From Microbacterium oryzae (lineage in GTDB: Bacteria > Actinomycetota > Actinomycetes > Actinomycetales > Microbacteriaceae), in the NCBI RefSeq assembly GCF_009735645.1, contig NZ_CP032550.1, forward strand, positions 2,418,001 to 2,482,000: a DNA stretch of 64,000 nt. Reading direction: 5' to 3'. Both the position numbers and the translations under genes were made by a program. The number at the start of each line of letters is the position of its first letter. Position 1 is the first letter of the stretch. The notes beneath the pieces are model-generated. The model had not been told where the DNA came from, did not search any database, and saw nothing but the letters and a program-made list of their open reading frames with translations. Below, piece after piece: positions 8,969 to 17,847 of this stretch.

Positions 8969-9940
8969 CTAGATGTACTGACCCCGACCGTTGTTGATTC
9001 GGTCGATGGGGGTCTTGCCTCCGATGCCGAGGTGGCGCCTGTCTAGGTTGTAGTAGTCGAGCCAGGCGGGCAAGGCCGCAGCGCGATCGGCGTTGGAGGT
9101 GAACGCGTGGGCGTAGGCCCATTCGGTGGCGAGGGTGCGGTTCAGCCTTTCGACCTTGCCGTTGGTCCACGGGCAGTGGGGGTTGATGAACTTGTGCGTG
9201 ATGCCGTGCTCGTTGATCACGTTGCGGAATGCCGCGGAACGGCGGTAGGCGAGGGCGTTGTCGCTGATGACGCGTTCGACCCTCACCCCGAGGGCCTCGT
9301 AGAACGCGATCGCGCGTTCCAGGACCTCGGCGGCTGTGGTGCCCTTCTCGTCGTCGTGGATCTCCGCGTAGGCGACGCGGGAGTGATCGTCGATGACGGT
9401 ATGGACGTAGTCGTACCCGATCCCGCGGCCGCGGACCTTCTCGCTGCGGCCGTGCACCCGCCACCCGCCGCCGTCGGGGATCCGGCCGAGCTTCTTCACA
9501 TCGACGTGGATCAGCGACCCGGGATGGTCGTGCTCGTAGCGCTGCGCGGAGCGGCGGGTGGCGCGGATCACCGCCCCGGTGACCGGGTCCAGCTCCCGCA
9601 GCAGCGGCGCGCGGTGACGGCGCAGCACTCGGCCGACGGTCGAGGCGTGCATGCCCAGTCGATCCGCGATGGACGCCGGGCCACGGCGGGTGAGGTGACG
9701 CATGATCCGCACTCGCGCCTCCACGCACGACGTCGTCCGGTGCGGATGGGAATGGGCGACGCTGGAACGGTCGACCAGACCCGCCGGGCCATGCTCGCGG
9801 AACCGTTGCCACCACCGCCACGCGGTCGTGCGGGAGATGCCCATCTCCGCTGCCACGTGCGCGACCGCACGGCCGGACTGGATGCGCTAAACCAGGATCA
9901 ACCTGCCCGCCGGAGTCAGCCGGGCATTAGCGTGGGACAC
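8969..9940 (-). pseudogene. IS481-family transposase with a premature stop at codon 18
   Basis: Read from GTG 9940 (behind CGGAGG), the frame encodes a typical IS481 N-terminus, VSHANARLTPAGRLILV, then TAG at 9887-9889, then RIQSGRAVAHVAAEMG and the rest of a 323-codon protein. The distal part is complete: helix-turn-helix MGISRTTAWRWWQRF, then the DDE residues in LIHVDVKKLG, VISDNALAY and NGKVERLNRT. A CAG-to-TAG change would explain the stop. Restart at ATG 9856 or a nearby codon would give a 295-residue protein that keeps the HTH and all DDE residues, so activity cannot be excluded. The terminal TAG lies in the left CTAG. Confidence 0.8.
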
Positions 9941-10035
9941 GAGAGGCCTCCGTGGACTCGAGGGAACCTAGACAGCTCCAACTCGACCCCGGAGGCCTCT
10001 CCTATGTCAACAACGCTCCGGGTCAGTACACCTAG
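8969..10035 (-). mobile_element. IS481-family insertion sequence flanked by CTAG
   Basis: An element of about 1.06 kb. Near-identical inverted ends lie at 8969-8997 and 10007-10035 (26 of 29 match; reading CTAG, A or G, then TGTACTGACCC inward). CTAG stands at both extreme ends (8969-8972 and 10032-10035). The Bordetella IS481 prototype is known to insert into NCTAGN and duplicate CTAG, so these are best read as the target duplication, leaving the element as 8973-10031. It carries one transposase gene with an internal stop. It inserted between the convergent mcrC and head-domain genes without breaking either. Confidence 0.88.
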
Positions 10036-10103
10036 AGACACGCTCAGCGGCGCCACTGTGCGACGCGTGGGAACTGACTGCTTGGCACCACCATCGATCC
10101 TTG

Positions 10104-10406
10104 CTACTCGCCTCGATCGAAATCATTGATGCCGGTGATGACGAAGCCGAGCTCGGCCAGACGGCCTGCAGCCCCCCGACGTCCCCCGTGGAACTCGTTG
10201 GAAGTGAGTTGCTCCCCGTGCTGATACCCGTACGCGACGCCGAAGATCGCCTTCGAGTCGAAGCTGCCGCGATCTGTGACGAGGAAATACTCGCGTGCCT
10301 TTCCGAAGTCGTGCTCATGAAGAAAGGAGTCTCGACCGAGTCGTTCGAACTCGCCGATAGCGCGTTCCACAGCGCCGCGGTCAGTGAGGCGCGAATACGA
10401 GACCAT
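10104..10406 (-). CDS. Orphan ScoMcrA-type N-terminal head-domain protein
   Basis: A 100-residue protein starting at ATG 10406. Its pattern (AIGEFERLGRDSFL, YFLVTDRGSFDSKAIFGV, FHGGRRGAAGRLAELGF) matches what I recall of the N-terminal head domain of ScoMcrA, a type IV enzyme that reads methylated or phosphorothioated DNA. In such enzymes the domain is followed by SRA-like and HNH domains. Here the frame stops 69 bp before the IS and no further domain follows. It lies 50 bp downstream of the hydrolase-caspase gene on the same strand, so it may be the third gene of that operon. It could be a stand-alone sensor or a remnant. Confidence 0.6.
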   Translation of the reverse strand: MVSYSRLTDRGAVERAIGEFERLGRDSFLHEHDFGKAREYFLVTDRGSFDSKAIFGVAYGYQHGEQLTSNEFHGGRRGAAGRLAELGFVITGINDFDRGE

Positions 10407-10455
10407 TTGCAGAATCTAGCGGTTAGCGCTCTCGCGCAACTGCTCGGCGCGCGCC

Positions 10456-12603
10456 TCAGCCCTCGATGAGATCCGCGAGGCCGCGAAGGATCTGCGCGAC
10501 AGCCGCGTCCTTCCGGGAGCCGCTCGCTGCCACGGCTCCGCCGACAGCCAGAACCGCGCCATCCGAGCCCGCTTCACTCACCCCGCCGTCGTCCGTGCGC
10601 TCGACAGCGTTCCCGCCGTGCGAGAGCAGCAGCGCCTCCGAGTGCTCATCGAGCGCCGTGAAAGACGGCGTCTGGCGGTGCGCGTCGAAGGTCGCGACGA
10701 TCTTCTCGAAGAACGCGCGGTTCGAGATCCTCCCGATGTGCTCCGCGAGCAGGGGCGCCACCGTGCGCGTGAAGTCGCCCTGGCCGTTCGTCTCCCAGGC
10801 CAGTTGCTGCGACTCGCAGGCGGCGAACAGCACCTCCCGCTGTCGAGACGTCTCGCCCGCGGCCTCCGGCGTGGTGTCCGTCTCGGAATCCTTGACCCGC
10901 TCAAGCGCCTTGGTTCTGCCCCGCGGCGCCGCCATCCCGCGAGCCGCGCGGAACTCGTACTCGTCCTGCTCGGTGAGCTCGACGCCGCGGGGGAGGGACA
11001 CCTCGCTCTCGGAGACCCTCCGGCTTCCGTTGCCGGAGTGGCACGAGTCGAAGAAGATCGTCAGCGAGACGCGGTCGGGGAGGAGATCCCAGATCCTGGC
11101 GAGGTCGTCATCGAGGATCAGCTGCCCCTCGCGGAAGTCGACGGGGCAGATGGCCTCATCCTTGCCGTCCTTCTCGTCGCCGCCCTGCTCATCCGTGACG
11201 AAGGTGCCGTGGCCCGCGTACTGGAACACGAGGACGTCGTCGGGTGCGGCGGTCGTGACCATCCGGAACAGCGCCCCGAGGATGTTCGCCCGCGTGGCAT
11301 CGCTGTTCGTGAGCGTCGTGACGGTGAAGCCAGCGCCCCGCAGCACCTCGCCCCACGACTGCGTGTCTTCGACGGCCCCCTTCAGACGATCGGATGGCTG
11401 CTTGTAGTCGTCGATGCCGACGCAGAGGGCGGTCTGGCCGGTGATTCCACGTGGCGAATCCGGCATGGCGATGTCGTCGAGCGGGTCGGCGGAGCGCGCG
11501 CCTTCGGGGAAGGAGACGATGGGCTTCCGGAGCCCGGTCACCCGCAGCAACACGCTCTCCATGGTGGGGCCGTCGTTGTCGAAGCCGCCGTGGCTGTCGG
11601 CGCCGCTCGCGCGATCACCCGAGTTCTTGTTCGGCGTCAGCACCAGCTCACCACCGGGGCCCTCGAGCAGGTCGCGCACCGCGCCATCCGCCTGGATGTC
11701 CTTATGCAGTCCCAGGATGCGCGTGCCGGGATTCGGCTCGAACGCGGCGGACACCAGACAGAGCAGCGACTTTCCGTAATGAGTGAAGCAGTTGTCATCG
11801 AGCTCTGCCTTCTCGGTCATCGTGAAGATCGTCAGCTTTCCGATCTTGTCGGTGTGCGGCAGCAGCAGCGTCCGGAACGTGTCCATGCGCACGGCGGGCG
11901 CCAGGAACGTGACCGTCTCGAACCGCGGGATGCCGGCCTCCAGCGCGACGGGCACCAGGTGCGAGTGGAAGATCGACCCGGCGCTGTGCCCGAGCGCATG
12001 AATGCTCGCGCGATCGGGGTTGTCCTTCATCCACTCGCGGAGCTTCGTCACGAAGACCCGCGCGCCGCCGGCCTTGTCGCTCGATGCCGCGGCGTCGAGT
12101 TTCATGTCGCGCCAGACGGGCTCGCCACCGATCGCGCGCGCCCCCTTCTCGATGAGGAAGTCCTTCGCGTCGCCGAGCGGCCCGCGAGAGCCGCCGGTGA
12201 CCCACCTGCCGATGGCATCCCAGATGGCGGTCATCGCGCCCGACTTCCACACGAAGTGAATGGGATAGACGCCGTTGTCCTTCCACCACTGCACCTGCTG
12301 ATGAGCGGTCGCGAAGCCGGCCTCGACGCCCACGAGCCCGCCGTGCGCGTAGAGGACGATGGGCACCGTTCCGAGCCCCTTCTCCTCGATGAACGCGGGA
12401 AGGTGCGTGCGGAAGATCGCGTCGATGTCGGCCTCGACGGTCGTGAACCGCTGCGCGGTCTGCGGATGCGGAGTCGCCTCCCGCCCGAGGCGGCCGTCGT
12501 CGAGCGCGATGACGTGGGGTTTGAGGGCTTCGAGTTGATCGGGGGTGAGCTGCACGCCGCGTGTGCTCGACGGCGCGGTCTCGGTTCCGGTGCTCGCGTT
12601 CAT
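10456..12603 (-). CDS. Alpha/beta hydrolase fused to a caspase-like (peptidase C14) domain
   Basis: A 715-residue two-enzyme fusion. Residues about 78-345 are an alpha/beta hydrolase: oxyanion region VLYAHGGL, nucleophile elbow GHSAGS (Ser207), and a likely catalytic His338 in SHGGFDND. Residues about 386-660 are a caspase-like domain: ALCVGIDDY, YAGHGT (catalytic His465) and FFDSCHSG (catalytic Cys521). The last 60 residues are Gly/Ala-rich with a short helix. There is no signal peptide, so it should be cytosolic. It starts 49 bp after the CHAT protease gene on the same strand. The pairing suggests a protease-gated effector in antiviral or stress-induced death; that role is inference. Confidence 0.78.
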   Translation of the reverse strand: MNASTGTETAPSSTRGVQLTPDQLEALKPHVIALDDGRLGREATPHPQTAQRFTTVEADIDAIFRTHLPAFIEEKGLGTVPIVLYAHGGLVGVEAGFATAHQQVQWWKDNGVYPIHFVWKSGAMTAIWDAIGRWVTGGSRGPLGDAKDFLIEKGARAIGGEPVWRDMKLDAAASSDKAGGARVFVTKLREWMKDNPDRASIHALGHSAGSIFHSHLVPVALEAGIPRFETVTFLAPAVRMDTFRTLLLPHTDKIGKLTIFTMTEKAELDDNCFTHYGKSLLCLVSAAFEPNPGTRILGLHKDIQADGAVRDLLEGPGGELVLTPNKNSGDRASGADSHGGFDNDGPTMESVLLRVTGLRKPIVSFPEGARSADPLDDIAMPDSPRGITGQTALCVGIDDYKQPSDRLKGAVEDTQSWGEVLRGAGFTVTTLTNSDATRANILGALFRMVTTAAPDDVLVFQYAGHGTFVTDEQGGDEKDGKDEAICPVDFREGQLILDDDLARIWDLLPDRVSLTIFFDSCHSGNGSRRVSESEVSLPRGVELTEQDEYEFRAARGMAAPRGRTKALERVKDSETDTTPEAAGETSRQREVLFAACESQQLAWETNGQGDFTRTVAPLLAEHIGRISNRAFFEKIVATFDAHRQTPSFTALDEHSEALLLSHGGNAVERTDDGGVSEAGSDGAVLAVGGAVAASGSRKDAAVAQILRGLADLIEG

Positions 12604-12652
12604 GGCTGCCTCTCCTCGTCGAGGGTGATGCCGCTTCGGTGCGTCGGCGGCG

Positions 12653-14857
12653 TCAGGTGATGGTGACTCGGGCGTGCGGATGGGCGTACGCCACGTATGC
12701 GAGCGCCGACAGGTCGTCGTCGACGAGGGCCTGGCTCCGCGCCGTTTTCATAGCGGTGCCGATGTCGGAGCTCTCGAGGGCCTCGTAGAAGTGCCGTGAG
12801 AACGCGCCGGCGATCTCGTCGTCGACGGCCCACGAGCATCCGATCAAGACGCCCACCCCTCCTCGGAGGAAGGCCTCCGGAAAGCCCCCGAGCCCGACGA
12901 CCGAGGTGTCGATGCGACCGACGTCGCAGGCGTTAAGGAACACCATGCGCGGGGCGGACGGTCTCGGTGACGCGAGCGCGTCGGGCAGATCCTGGCGGAG
13001 GATCGACGCCGCATAGGACGTGTCGGGGGCGGTGGGATGGTCCCTCCGATACCGCGCAAGCAGGAGGCGCTGGTCGGGTGGTGCGTCCGACCACACCCCG
13101 TGCCCGGCGAAGTGGAGCAGATCGAATCCGCTCGCCATCAGCTTCGACATCGCCGCCGCCGTTCCCGGCCGAACCACGCGCGCGTGCAGCCTGCTCTTGA
13201 TAAGCGCAGCCTCCTCGCGCGTGAAGGACAGGGCGAGCCCGGGGCCCTTGTAGTCGGGGCAGAGGTACTTCGCGCGGCCGCGGCGCACCACCACCTCCCG
13301 AGGCAGTGCGGTGTTGTACACCCAGCGGGTGGCGCCGCGCATCCCGAGGAAGTGGTCGACGAACACCTCGGGCTCGTCGGCGACCGACCGGGTCGGGTCG
13401 CTGACGTAGACGATCTCCCACGGGATGTCGAACTCGCCGGTGGTCTGGATGACGAGCTCGTCCAACTCGTCGACGCGGTCCCAGAGGAACTGCCGCACCT
13501 CGGGAGTGAAGAGCCGGAGCGAGAGGTCCACGCCGATCGCGCGGAGCGCGATGAGCGCGCGCATCCGCTTGGTCTCGGCATCCTCCCCCTCAGGAAAGCG
13601 GTGGCGCTCGGCGCGCAGGGCGGCGATCCGTCCGTACACATTCGCGATAAGCCCGGCTTTATCCACCGTCCGCACCCGCCCCTCGACGTGAGACGAGCCG
13701 ACCTGCACGCCGACGTCCAAATACGACCTGCCGTCCGCGACGGTCTCATCGATGCGGAGTGTGGGCAGCTCGCGCAGGGCAGCCTCCGGCTTCACCGCCG
13801 CGGCCTGCGCACGCACACGCTCGTCCTGCGCCTCGTGCTGCGTGATCAGCGACACCAGTCGCAGGGTGGCGAGCGGGAACTCGTCCCGTTGCCGGAACAC
13901 GAGGGTCACTTCTGCGGTACCCGGATCGACGGCCTCCATCGGGAAACGCACGGTGTCTATGGTGCTGTCTGTGTCTATGGCGCTGCCCGCGCTCATGCTG
14001 AGCTGCTGCACGCGCGGGACGCCTTCCACGAGGCGGTAGCCGCGGGCGGCGATGCTCACCCATACGGGACCGTCCCGATCCACCTGGATGGCCGCGGTTG
14101 CGGACGCCCTCCCCGGCGCGGGGGTGAGCTCGGTTCTGCTGAGGCGCGCTTCGACGACCGTGATGCCGCCCTTCTGCGTCGTCGCCGGCATCTCGCCCGA
14201 GACGTGCGCGAGCGCGTCGGATGGCGGCTCGGTCGGTGCGGGGCGCATGCTCGTCTCGGCGCTCGGTTCGTCGTCTGCTTGCGGCGGCGGCGGGGCACTT
14301 TGCGTCGGCTCGCTCGGCACCTCGCCGTCGAGCTCGGACTCGGGAGGCGAAGCGGCGGGGACGAACGCATCTGGAAGCCCCTCGGCCTCGAAGGCGACGT
14401 CGCCGCGAGCGATATCGCTCCGGTGCCCTACGTCGGCGCTCGTCGAGATGGTGTCGGAGATCTCCAGGAGGCCAGAGCCCTGCATCCACGAGAGCAGAGC
14501 ATCGGCCGTGGGAAAGTCCACGACCTGAACGAGGGAACCCGGCGGCACGCCCCAGACGACGAAGACCGACTCCTTCGCCGATTCCGACTGCGGCCGCGCG
14601 ACAGACGCCTGCCCTTTGAATTTCACGAGGACGGCGACTCGGTGGCGATCGCCCTTCACGCGAATGCTGACACGTGCGACTGTCTGAGCGTCAGGGAAGC
14701 GGGATTCGATGCGCCACGCGGCGACGAGTTCGGCGAATGGCTCGCCGACGAACCGCCCCTGCGCGGGGTCCGCGGCTTCCAGGTAGAGGCCTTCGTCGCC
14801 GTCCAGCGTGACGAGGGCGCGACCGAATGCGCCCTCTCCCCGTCGGGTTGCGCTCAT
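12653..14857 (-). CDS. CHAT-domain cysteine protease
   Basis: A 734-residue protein. Residues 1-135 and about 225-340 are beta-rich and unrecognised. They are separated by a Pro/Ser/Glu-rich linker (165-215). Residues about 430-734 form a CHAT (caspase-HetF-associated) domain with LLHFAGHGVWS (catalytic His586), MVFLNACDVG (catalytic Cys644) and GFPEAFLRGGVGVLIGCSW, a hallmark of the family. No transmembrane segment or TPR repeat is visible. It is first of a minus-strand operon with the hydrolase-caspase gene and diverges from two small membrane-protein genes. The N-terminal half would be the sensor and the CHAT domain the activating protease; its target is unknown. Confidence 0.8.
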   Translation of the reverse strand: MSATRRGEGAFGRALVTLDGDEGLYLEAADPAQGRFVGEPFAELVAAWRIESRFPDAQTVARVSIRVKGDRHRVAVLVKFKGQASVARPQSESAKESVFVVWGVPPGSLVQVVDFPTADALLSWMQGSGLLEISDTISTSADVGHRSDIARGDVAFEAEGLPDAFVPAASPPESELDGEVPSEPTQSAPPPPQADDEPSAETSMRPAPTEPPSDALAHVSGEMPATTQKGGITVVEARLSRTELTPAPGRASATAAIQVDRDGPVWVSIAARGYRLVEGVPRVQQLSMSAGSAIDTDSTIDTVRFPMEAVDPGTAEVTLVFRQRDEFPLATLRLVSLITQHEAQDERVRAQAAAVKPEAALRELPTLRIDETVADGRSYLDVGVQVGSSHVEGRVRTVDKAGLIANVYGRIAALRAERHRFPEGEDAETKRMRALIALRAIGVDLSLRLFTPEVRQFLWDRVDELDELVIQTTGEFDIPWEIVYVSDPTRSVADEPEVFVDHFLGMRGATRWVYNTALPREVVVRRGRAKYLCPDYKGPGLALSFTREEAALIKSRLHARVVRPGTAAAMSKLMASGFDLLHFAGHGVWSDAPPDQRLLLARYRRDHPTAPDTSYAASILRQDLPDALASPRPSAPRMVFLNACDVGRIDTSVVGLGGFPEAFLRGGVGVLIGCSWAVDDEIAGAFSRHFYEALESSDIGTAMKTARSQALVDDDLSALAYVAYAHPHARVTIT

Positions 14858-15118
14858 AGCCGTCCCCAGTCGACCCGTCGATCACAGCGCTGTGTCGACG
14901 CCCGGCTCGACATCGAGTCGCGCGTCGGTGAGCGCAGTATAGGAGCGTCGCGCAACCGGCACCAGAGGGGGATGGCGCACTTGAGGTCGGGCCGCATCTC
15001 CAATCCGGGAGGAGATACAGCCAAGAAGGGGAATTGGACCGACCGGCGGGGGCTTGAGAACTGCGATCGGAGAAACGGCGCATTGCGCATCACGGGTGAC
15101 GCTCCTACGATCACGCGC

Positions 15119-15583
15119 ATGATCATAAAACCGTCGGGCGACACGAACAGCTCGGGCTTCACTAGGGATGAGCTCACCTCCCTGGAGGAACAAGAAAAGA
15201 TGAGCGACCTCGCTGACGAGGAGCTTCAGATGTTCCGCCGTGAGCGTATGTGGATTACTAGTGGTACCGTCGCCGTCGTCTCGATTTTCGCCGTTATCGC
15301 CTGCATGTGGGGAGTTCTTGAAGTTCTGCTCGAGACTGCCCTCCCAGTTTCCTCGACGGAGGCTTTGGTTGCTCTCCTCCTTGGATTAGTTCTCGGCGGG
15401 ATCTTTCGCTCTATGTTGCTGGCCAACCTTGCGAGGCGAGAAGACCGTCTTGCAGACCAGCTGGAGCGCCAAATGCGCGAGCTGAGGCGTATTCGACTTA
15501 CTCGCTCTCACGAGCATTCCATGCCGGAGGGCCAGCCCGATGGGCGAGCAGAAGACGGGCGGTGGGGCGATGACACGCCGTGA
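15119..15583 (+). CDS. Small two-pass membrane protein, unknown function
   Basis: A 154-residue protein from ATG 15119. It has an acidic N-terminus (residues 18-40), a hydrophobic helix at about 45-71, a second at about 80-102, then a strongly basic, amphipathic tail (ARREDRLADQLERQMRELRR). I do not recognise a family. It diverges from the CHAT gene (261-bp spacer) and overlaps the next small membrane gene. The two-gene unit could be the membrane part of the same island, or unrelated. An upstream continuation of the frame is antisense to the CHAT gene and was not used. Confidence 0.55.
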   Translation: MIIKPSGDTNSSGFTRDELTSLEEQEKMSDLADEELQMFRRERMWITSGTVAVVSIFAVIACMWGVLEVLLETALPVSSTEALVALLLGLVLGGIFRSMLLANLARREDRLADQLERQMRELRRIRLTRSHEHSMPEGQPDGRAEDGRWGDDTP

Positions 15584-15935
15584 GGAAGTCGCCCGTTTGC
15601 AAGAGGCGGCAGCTGCTCGACGCGCGGCAGAATTGGCTGAGGTGCGAGCGGAAGCGCGCGCCAACCGAAGGTCCGCTTCGGTGACGGCGATCGTGGTCGC
15701 CGCCATCGGCGCAGTGCCCCTGCTGGTAGGCGTGATCCCGCAACTTGTCACTCCGTCGCTCACCACGACTTACGACTGTATGGAGACGTACGAAGACGTG
15801 ATCGAAATTTACGAGAAGCACAGGATGATAGTGACCCTGCCCGAATCGCATCCGGAAGAACAGTCGTGCGATACCAGTGGTCGTTTTGAGGAGCTTCCTC
15901 AGCTCGAGCCTCTTGCACCCGATTCGACTGACTGA
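15570..15935 (+). CDS. Small single-pass membrane protein, unknown function
   Basis: A 121-residue protein if translated from ATG 15570 (MTRREEVARLQ); ATG 15540 would add ten residues. The first 35 residues are a charged Ala/Arg/Glu helix. A hydrophobic span follows at about 37-60, then an acidic C-terminal part with two cysteines (TTYDCMETYEDV and EEQSCDTSG) that could form a disulfide outside the membrane. It overlaps the end of the previous gene by 14 nt, so the two are co-translated. No family is recognised. It ends the accessory island; the next 247 bp hold no gene I can support. Confidence 0.5.
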   Translation: MTRREEVARLQEAAAARRAAELAEVRAEARANRRSASVTAIVVAAIGAVPLLVGVIPQLVTPSLTTTYDCMETYEDVIEIYEKHRMIVTLPESHPEEQSCDTSGRFEELPQLEPLAPDSTD

Positions 15936-16182
15936 GCAGGCACGACTGCTACTCCTTGATCCCCCTGACTCATCACGCCGACGCGGTGCTAGCTCGTCGC
16001 GGATTATGAGTCTCGGCGGAGCGTTATTCTCGGCGATTGAGTGGGGAAAAACGAGCACGCTGGCGTGATCTACGCGAAGGACGGGGAACAAATCTGCGTT
16101 CCCTTCGAAGGAACTGCGGCCGAGCCCAGTGTTGTGAAGCGGCCTCCAAAGGGGGATTGATCCCCATCGGATGACGGCTGCC

Positions 16183-17847
16183 TCAGTGCACGGCGAAGGC
16201 CTCCTGCAGCCACCAGGATCCGCCATCCGAGATGATCTTCGCGTCGATGACGAGCGGCGCCGACGGCCCTGACGCGACCCACTCGGCGACCGCGTCGAGG
16301 TCGTCGACCGTCTGCACGGTCAAGCCCGTCGCTCCGTACCCGCGGGCGATGGCGGCGAAGTCCGTGTCGGGGAACTCGACCGTCGCGAGGTCCGCATCGG
16401 CGCCGAAGTGGTGGATCTCCGCGCCGTATGCGGCGTCGTTGTAGACGATGACGACGAGCGGCAGCCCGAGCCGGCAGGCGGTCTCGAACTCGCTCATCGC
16501 CATCAGCAGGCCGCCGTCGCCGGTGCCGAGCACGGCCATCCGGTCGGGTCGGGCGAGCGCGGCGCCGATCGCGGTCGAGAGCCCGAGCCCGATGGACTGG
16601 AACGCCTGCGTCATGCAGTACCCGAACTCGTCGGGCACCTCGAGGTACTGGCTCGGGTAGCCCATGAAGTTGCCCGAGTCGATCGACACGATCCGCTCGC
16701 GCGGCAGCAGGTCATCCAGCCGTGCGGTGAGCACGCGCGGGTCGATGCGAGCGGATGTCGACAGATCGTCGATCGGAACGTCGCGCCACCGCGACGCGGT
16801 CGCGATCCGTGCGGCGACCTCCTCGGTGCGGTAGCCGGTGCGGCGGGCGGTGCCGCGGGCGCGCAGCTCGGCGGTGAGCGCGCGGCCGGTCGCCGTCGAG
16901 TCGCCCAGCACTCCGAGCGTGATCGGGCGGATGGCCCCGAGCGCGCCGGGCTCGACGTCGACCTGCACGAGAGCGGCGGATGGCCCGATGAGGGTTCCGC
17001 GGCGAGTGGTCCAGTTGTTGAGGGCGGAGCCGAATGCGATCACGAGGTCGGCGTCCTGCAGCAGCTCGGCGGTGAGGGGCGAGGAGAATCCGCCGGAGAT
17101 GCCGAGGTCGAACGGGTCGCCCGCGAAGAGGCCCTTCGCGACCGCGCCGACGGCGAGGAGCGCACCGGCCTCGAGCCCGAGCTCGCGCAGCTCGGCGCCG
17201 GCGGAGCGTCCGCCGCGTCCGGCGAGGATGACCGGGCGCTCCGACCGCTCGACGAGATCCGCGAGCACCGACACCGCGGTGGCATCGGGCGCGACGGGCA
17301 GGGGAGCGTCCGCGTGCAGCGGCGCCTCGAGCAGCTCGGCCGGAACCCGCCGCGCCTGGATGTCGATGGGCAGGCTGAGGACGACCGTGCGCCGCTCGTC
17401 ACGGGCCGTCCGGAACGCACGGACGACATCCCGGAGCGCCGTCTCGGCCGAGTGGACGCGCTCGGCGACCGCTCCTACGCTGCGGGCGAGTCCATCCTGA
17501 TCCATCGCGAAGTTGTTCGTGACGTCGCCCGTGCTGGCCTCCGCCGCGAGCACGAGGAGTGGCGTGCGGCTCTTCGCCGCCTCGGCGATGCCGGTCGTCG
17601 CGTTCGTCAGCCCGCACCCCTGATGCACGGTGACGGCGGCGACCGTCGACGACATCCGCGCGAAGGCGTCGGCGGCGGTCGCGGCGGCCATCTCGTGGCG
17701 CATCGCGGTGAACGGAACGCCCGCGTCGCGGAGTGCGTTCGTCACGTGGAAGTTGCCGCTGCCCACGACGCCGAACACGCGGCCGACGCCGAGCCGGGCG
17801 AGCGTGCGCCCGACGAGCTCGGCGACCGTGACGTCGCCGGCTGTCAC
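16183..17847 (-). CDS. Thiamine-pyrophosphate enzyme of the acetolactate synthase/benzoylformate decarboxylase family
   Basis: A 554-residue protein with the usual three parts: an N-terminal pyrimidine-binding domain with the conserved Glu in AMRHEMAAATAADAFAR, a central domain, and a C-terminal PP-binding domain with GTGDGGLLMAMSEFETACR and YNDAAYG (the GDG...N motif). The GTG start at 17847 overlaps the stop of the upstream cyclase gene by 4 nt. Co-translation with a metal-dependent cyclase/hydrolase suggests sequential steps, for instance ring or lactone opening followed by 2-oxo acid decarboxylation or carboligation. The substrate cannot be read; acetolactate synthase proper is unlikely, as no small subunit is present. 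Confidence 0.75.
   Translation of the reverse strand: MTAGDVTVAELVGRTLARLGVGRVFGVVGSGNFHVTNALRDAGVPFTAMRHEMAAATAADAFARMSSTVAAVTVHQGCGLTNATTGIAEAAKSRTPLLVLAAEASTGDVTNNFAMDQDGLARSVGAVAERVHSAETALRDVVRAFRTARDERRTVVLSLPIDIQARRVPAELLEAPLHADAPLPVAPDATAVSVLADLVERSERPVILAGRGGRSAGAELRELGLEAGALLAVGAVAKGLFAGDPFDLGISGGFSSPLTAELLQDADLVIAFGSALNNWTTRRGTLIGPSAALVQVDVEPGALGAIRPITLGVLGDSTATGRALTAELRARGTARRTGYRTEEVAARIATASRWRDVPIDDLSTSARIDPRVLTARLDDLLPRERIVSIDSGNFMGYPSQYLEVPDEFGYCMTQAFQSIGLGLSTAIGAALARPDRMAVLGTGDGGLLMAMSEFETACRLGLPLVVIVYNDAAYGAEIHHFGADADLATVEFPDTDFAAIARGYGATGLTVQTVDDLDAVAEWVASGPSAPLVIDAKIISDGGSWWLQEAFAVH

Noticed and set aside
8969..10035. IS as part of a composite transposon carrying the defence genes
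   Set aside because: Only one copy is present in the window and no second IS flanks the island.
13037..15118. Very long open frame on the plus strand across the CHAT gene
   Set aside because: It is antisense to a protein with intact CHAT catalytic motifs, and its translation is low-complexity Arg/His/Gly. Only the last part, from ATG 15119, looks like a real gene.
15936..16182. Gene remnants between the membrane proteins and the TPP enzyme
   Set aside because: Short stretches such as VIYAKDGEQICVPFEG read as protein, but there is no start, no ribosome site and no family match, so no pseudogene is called.
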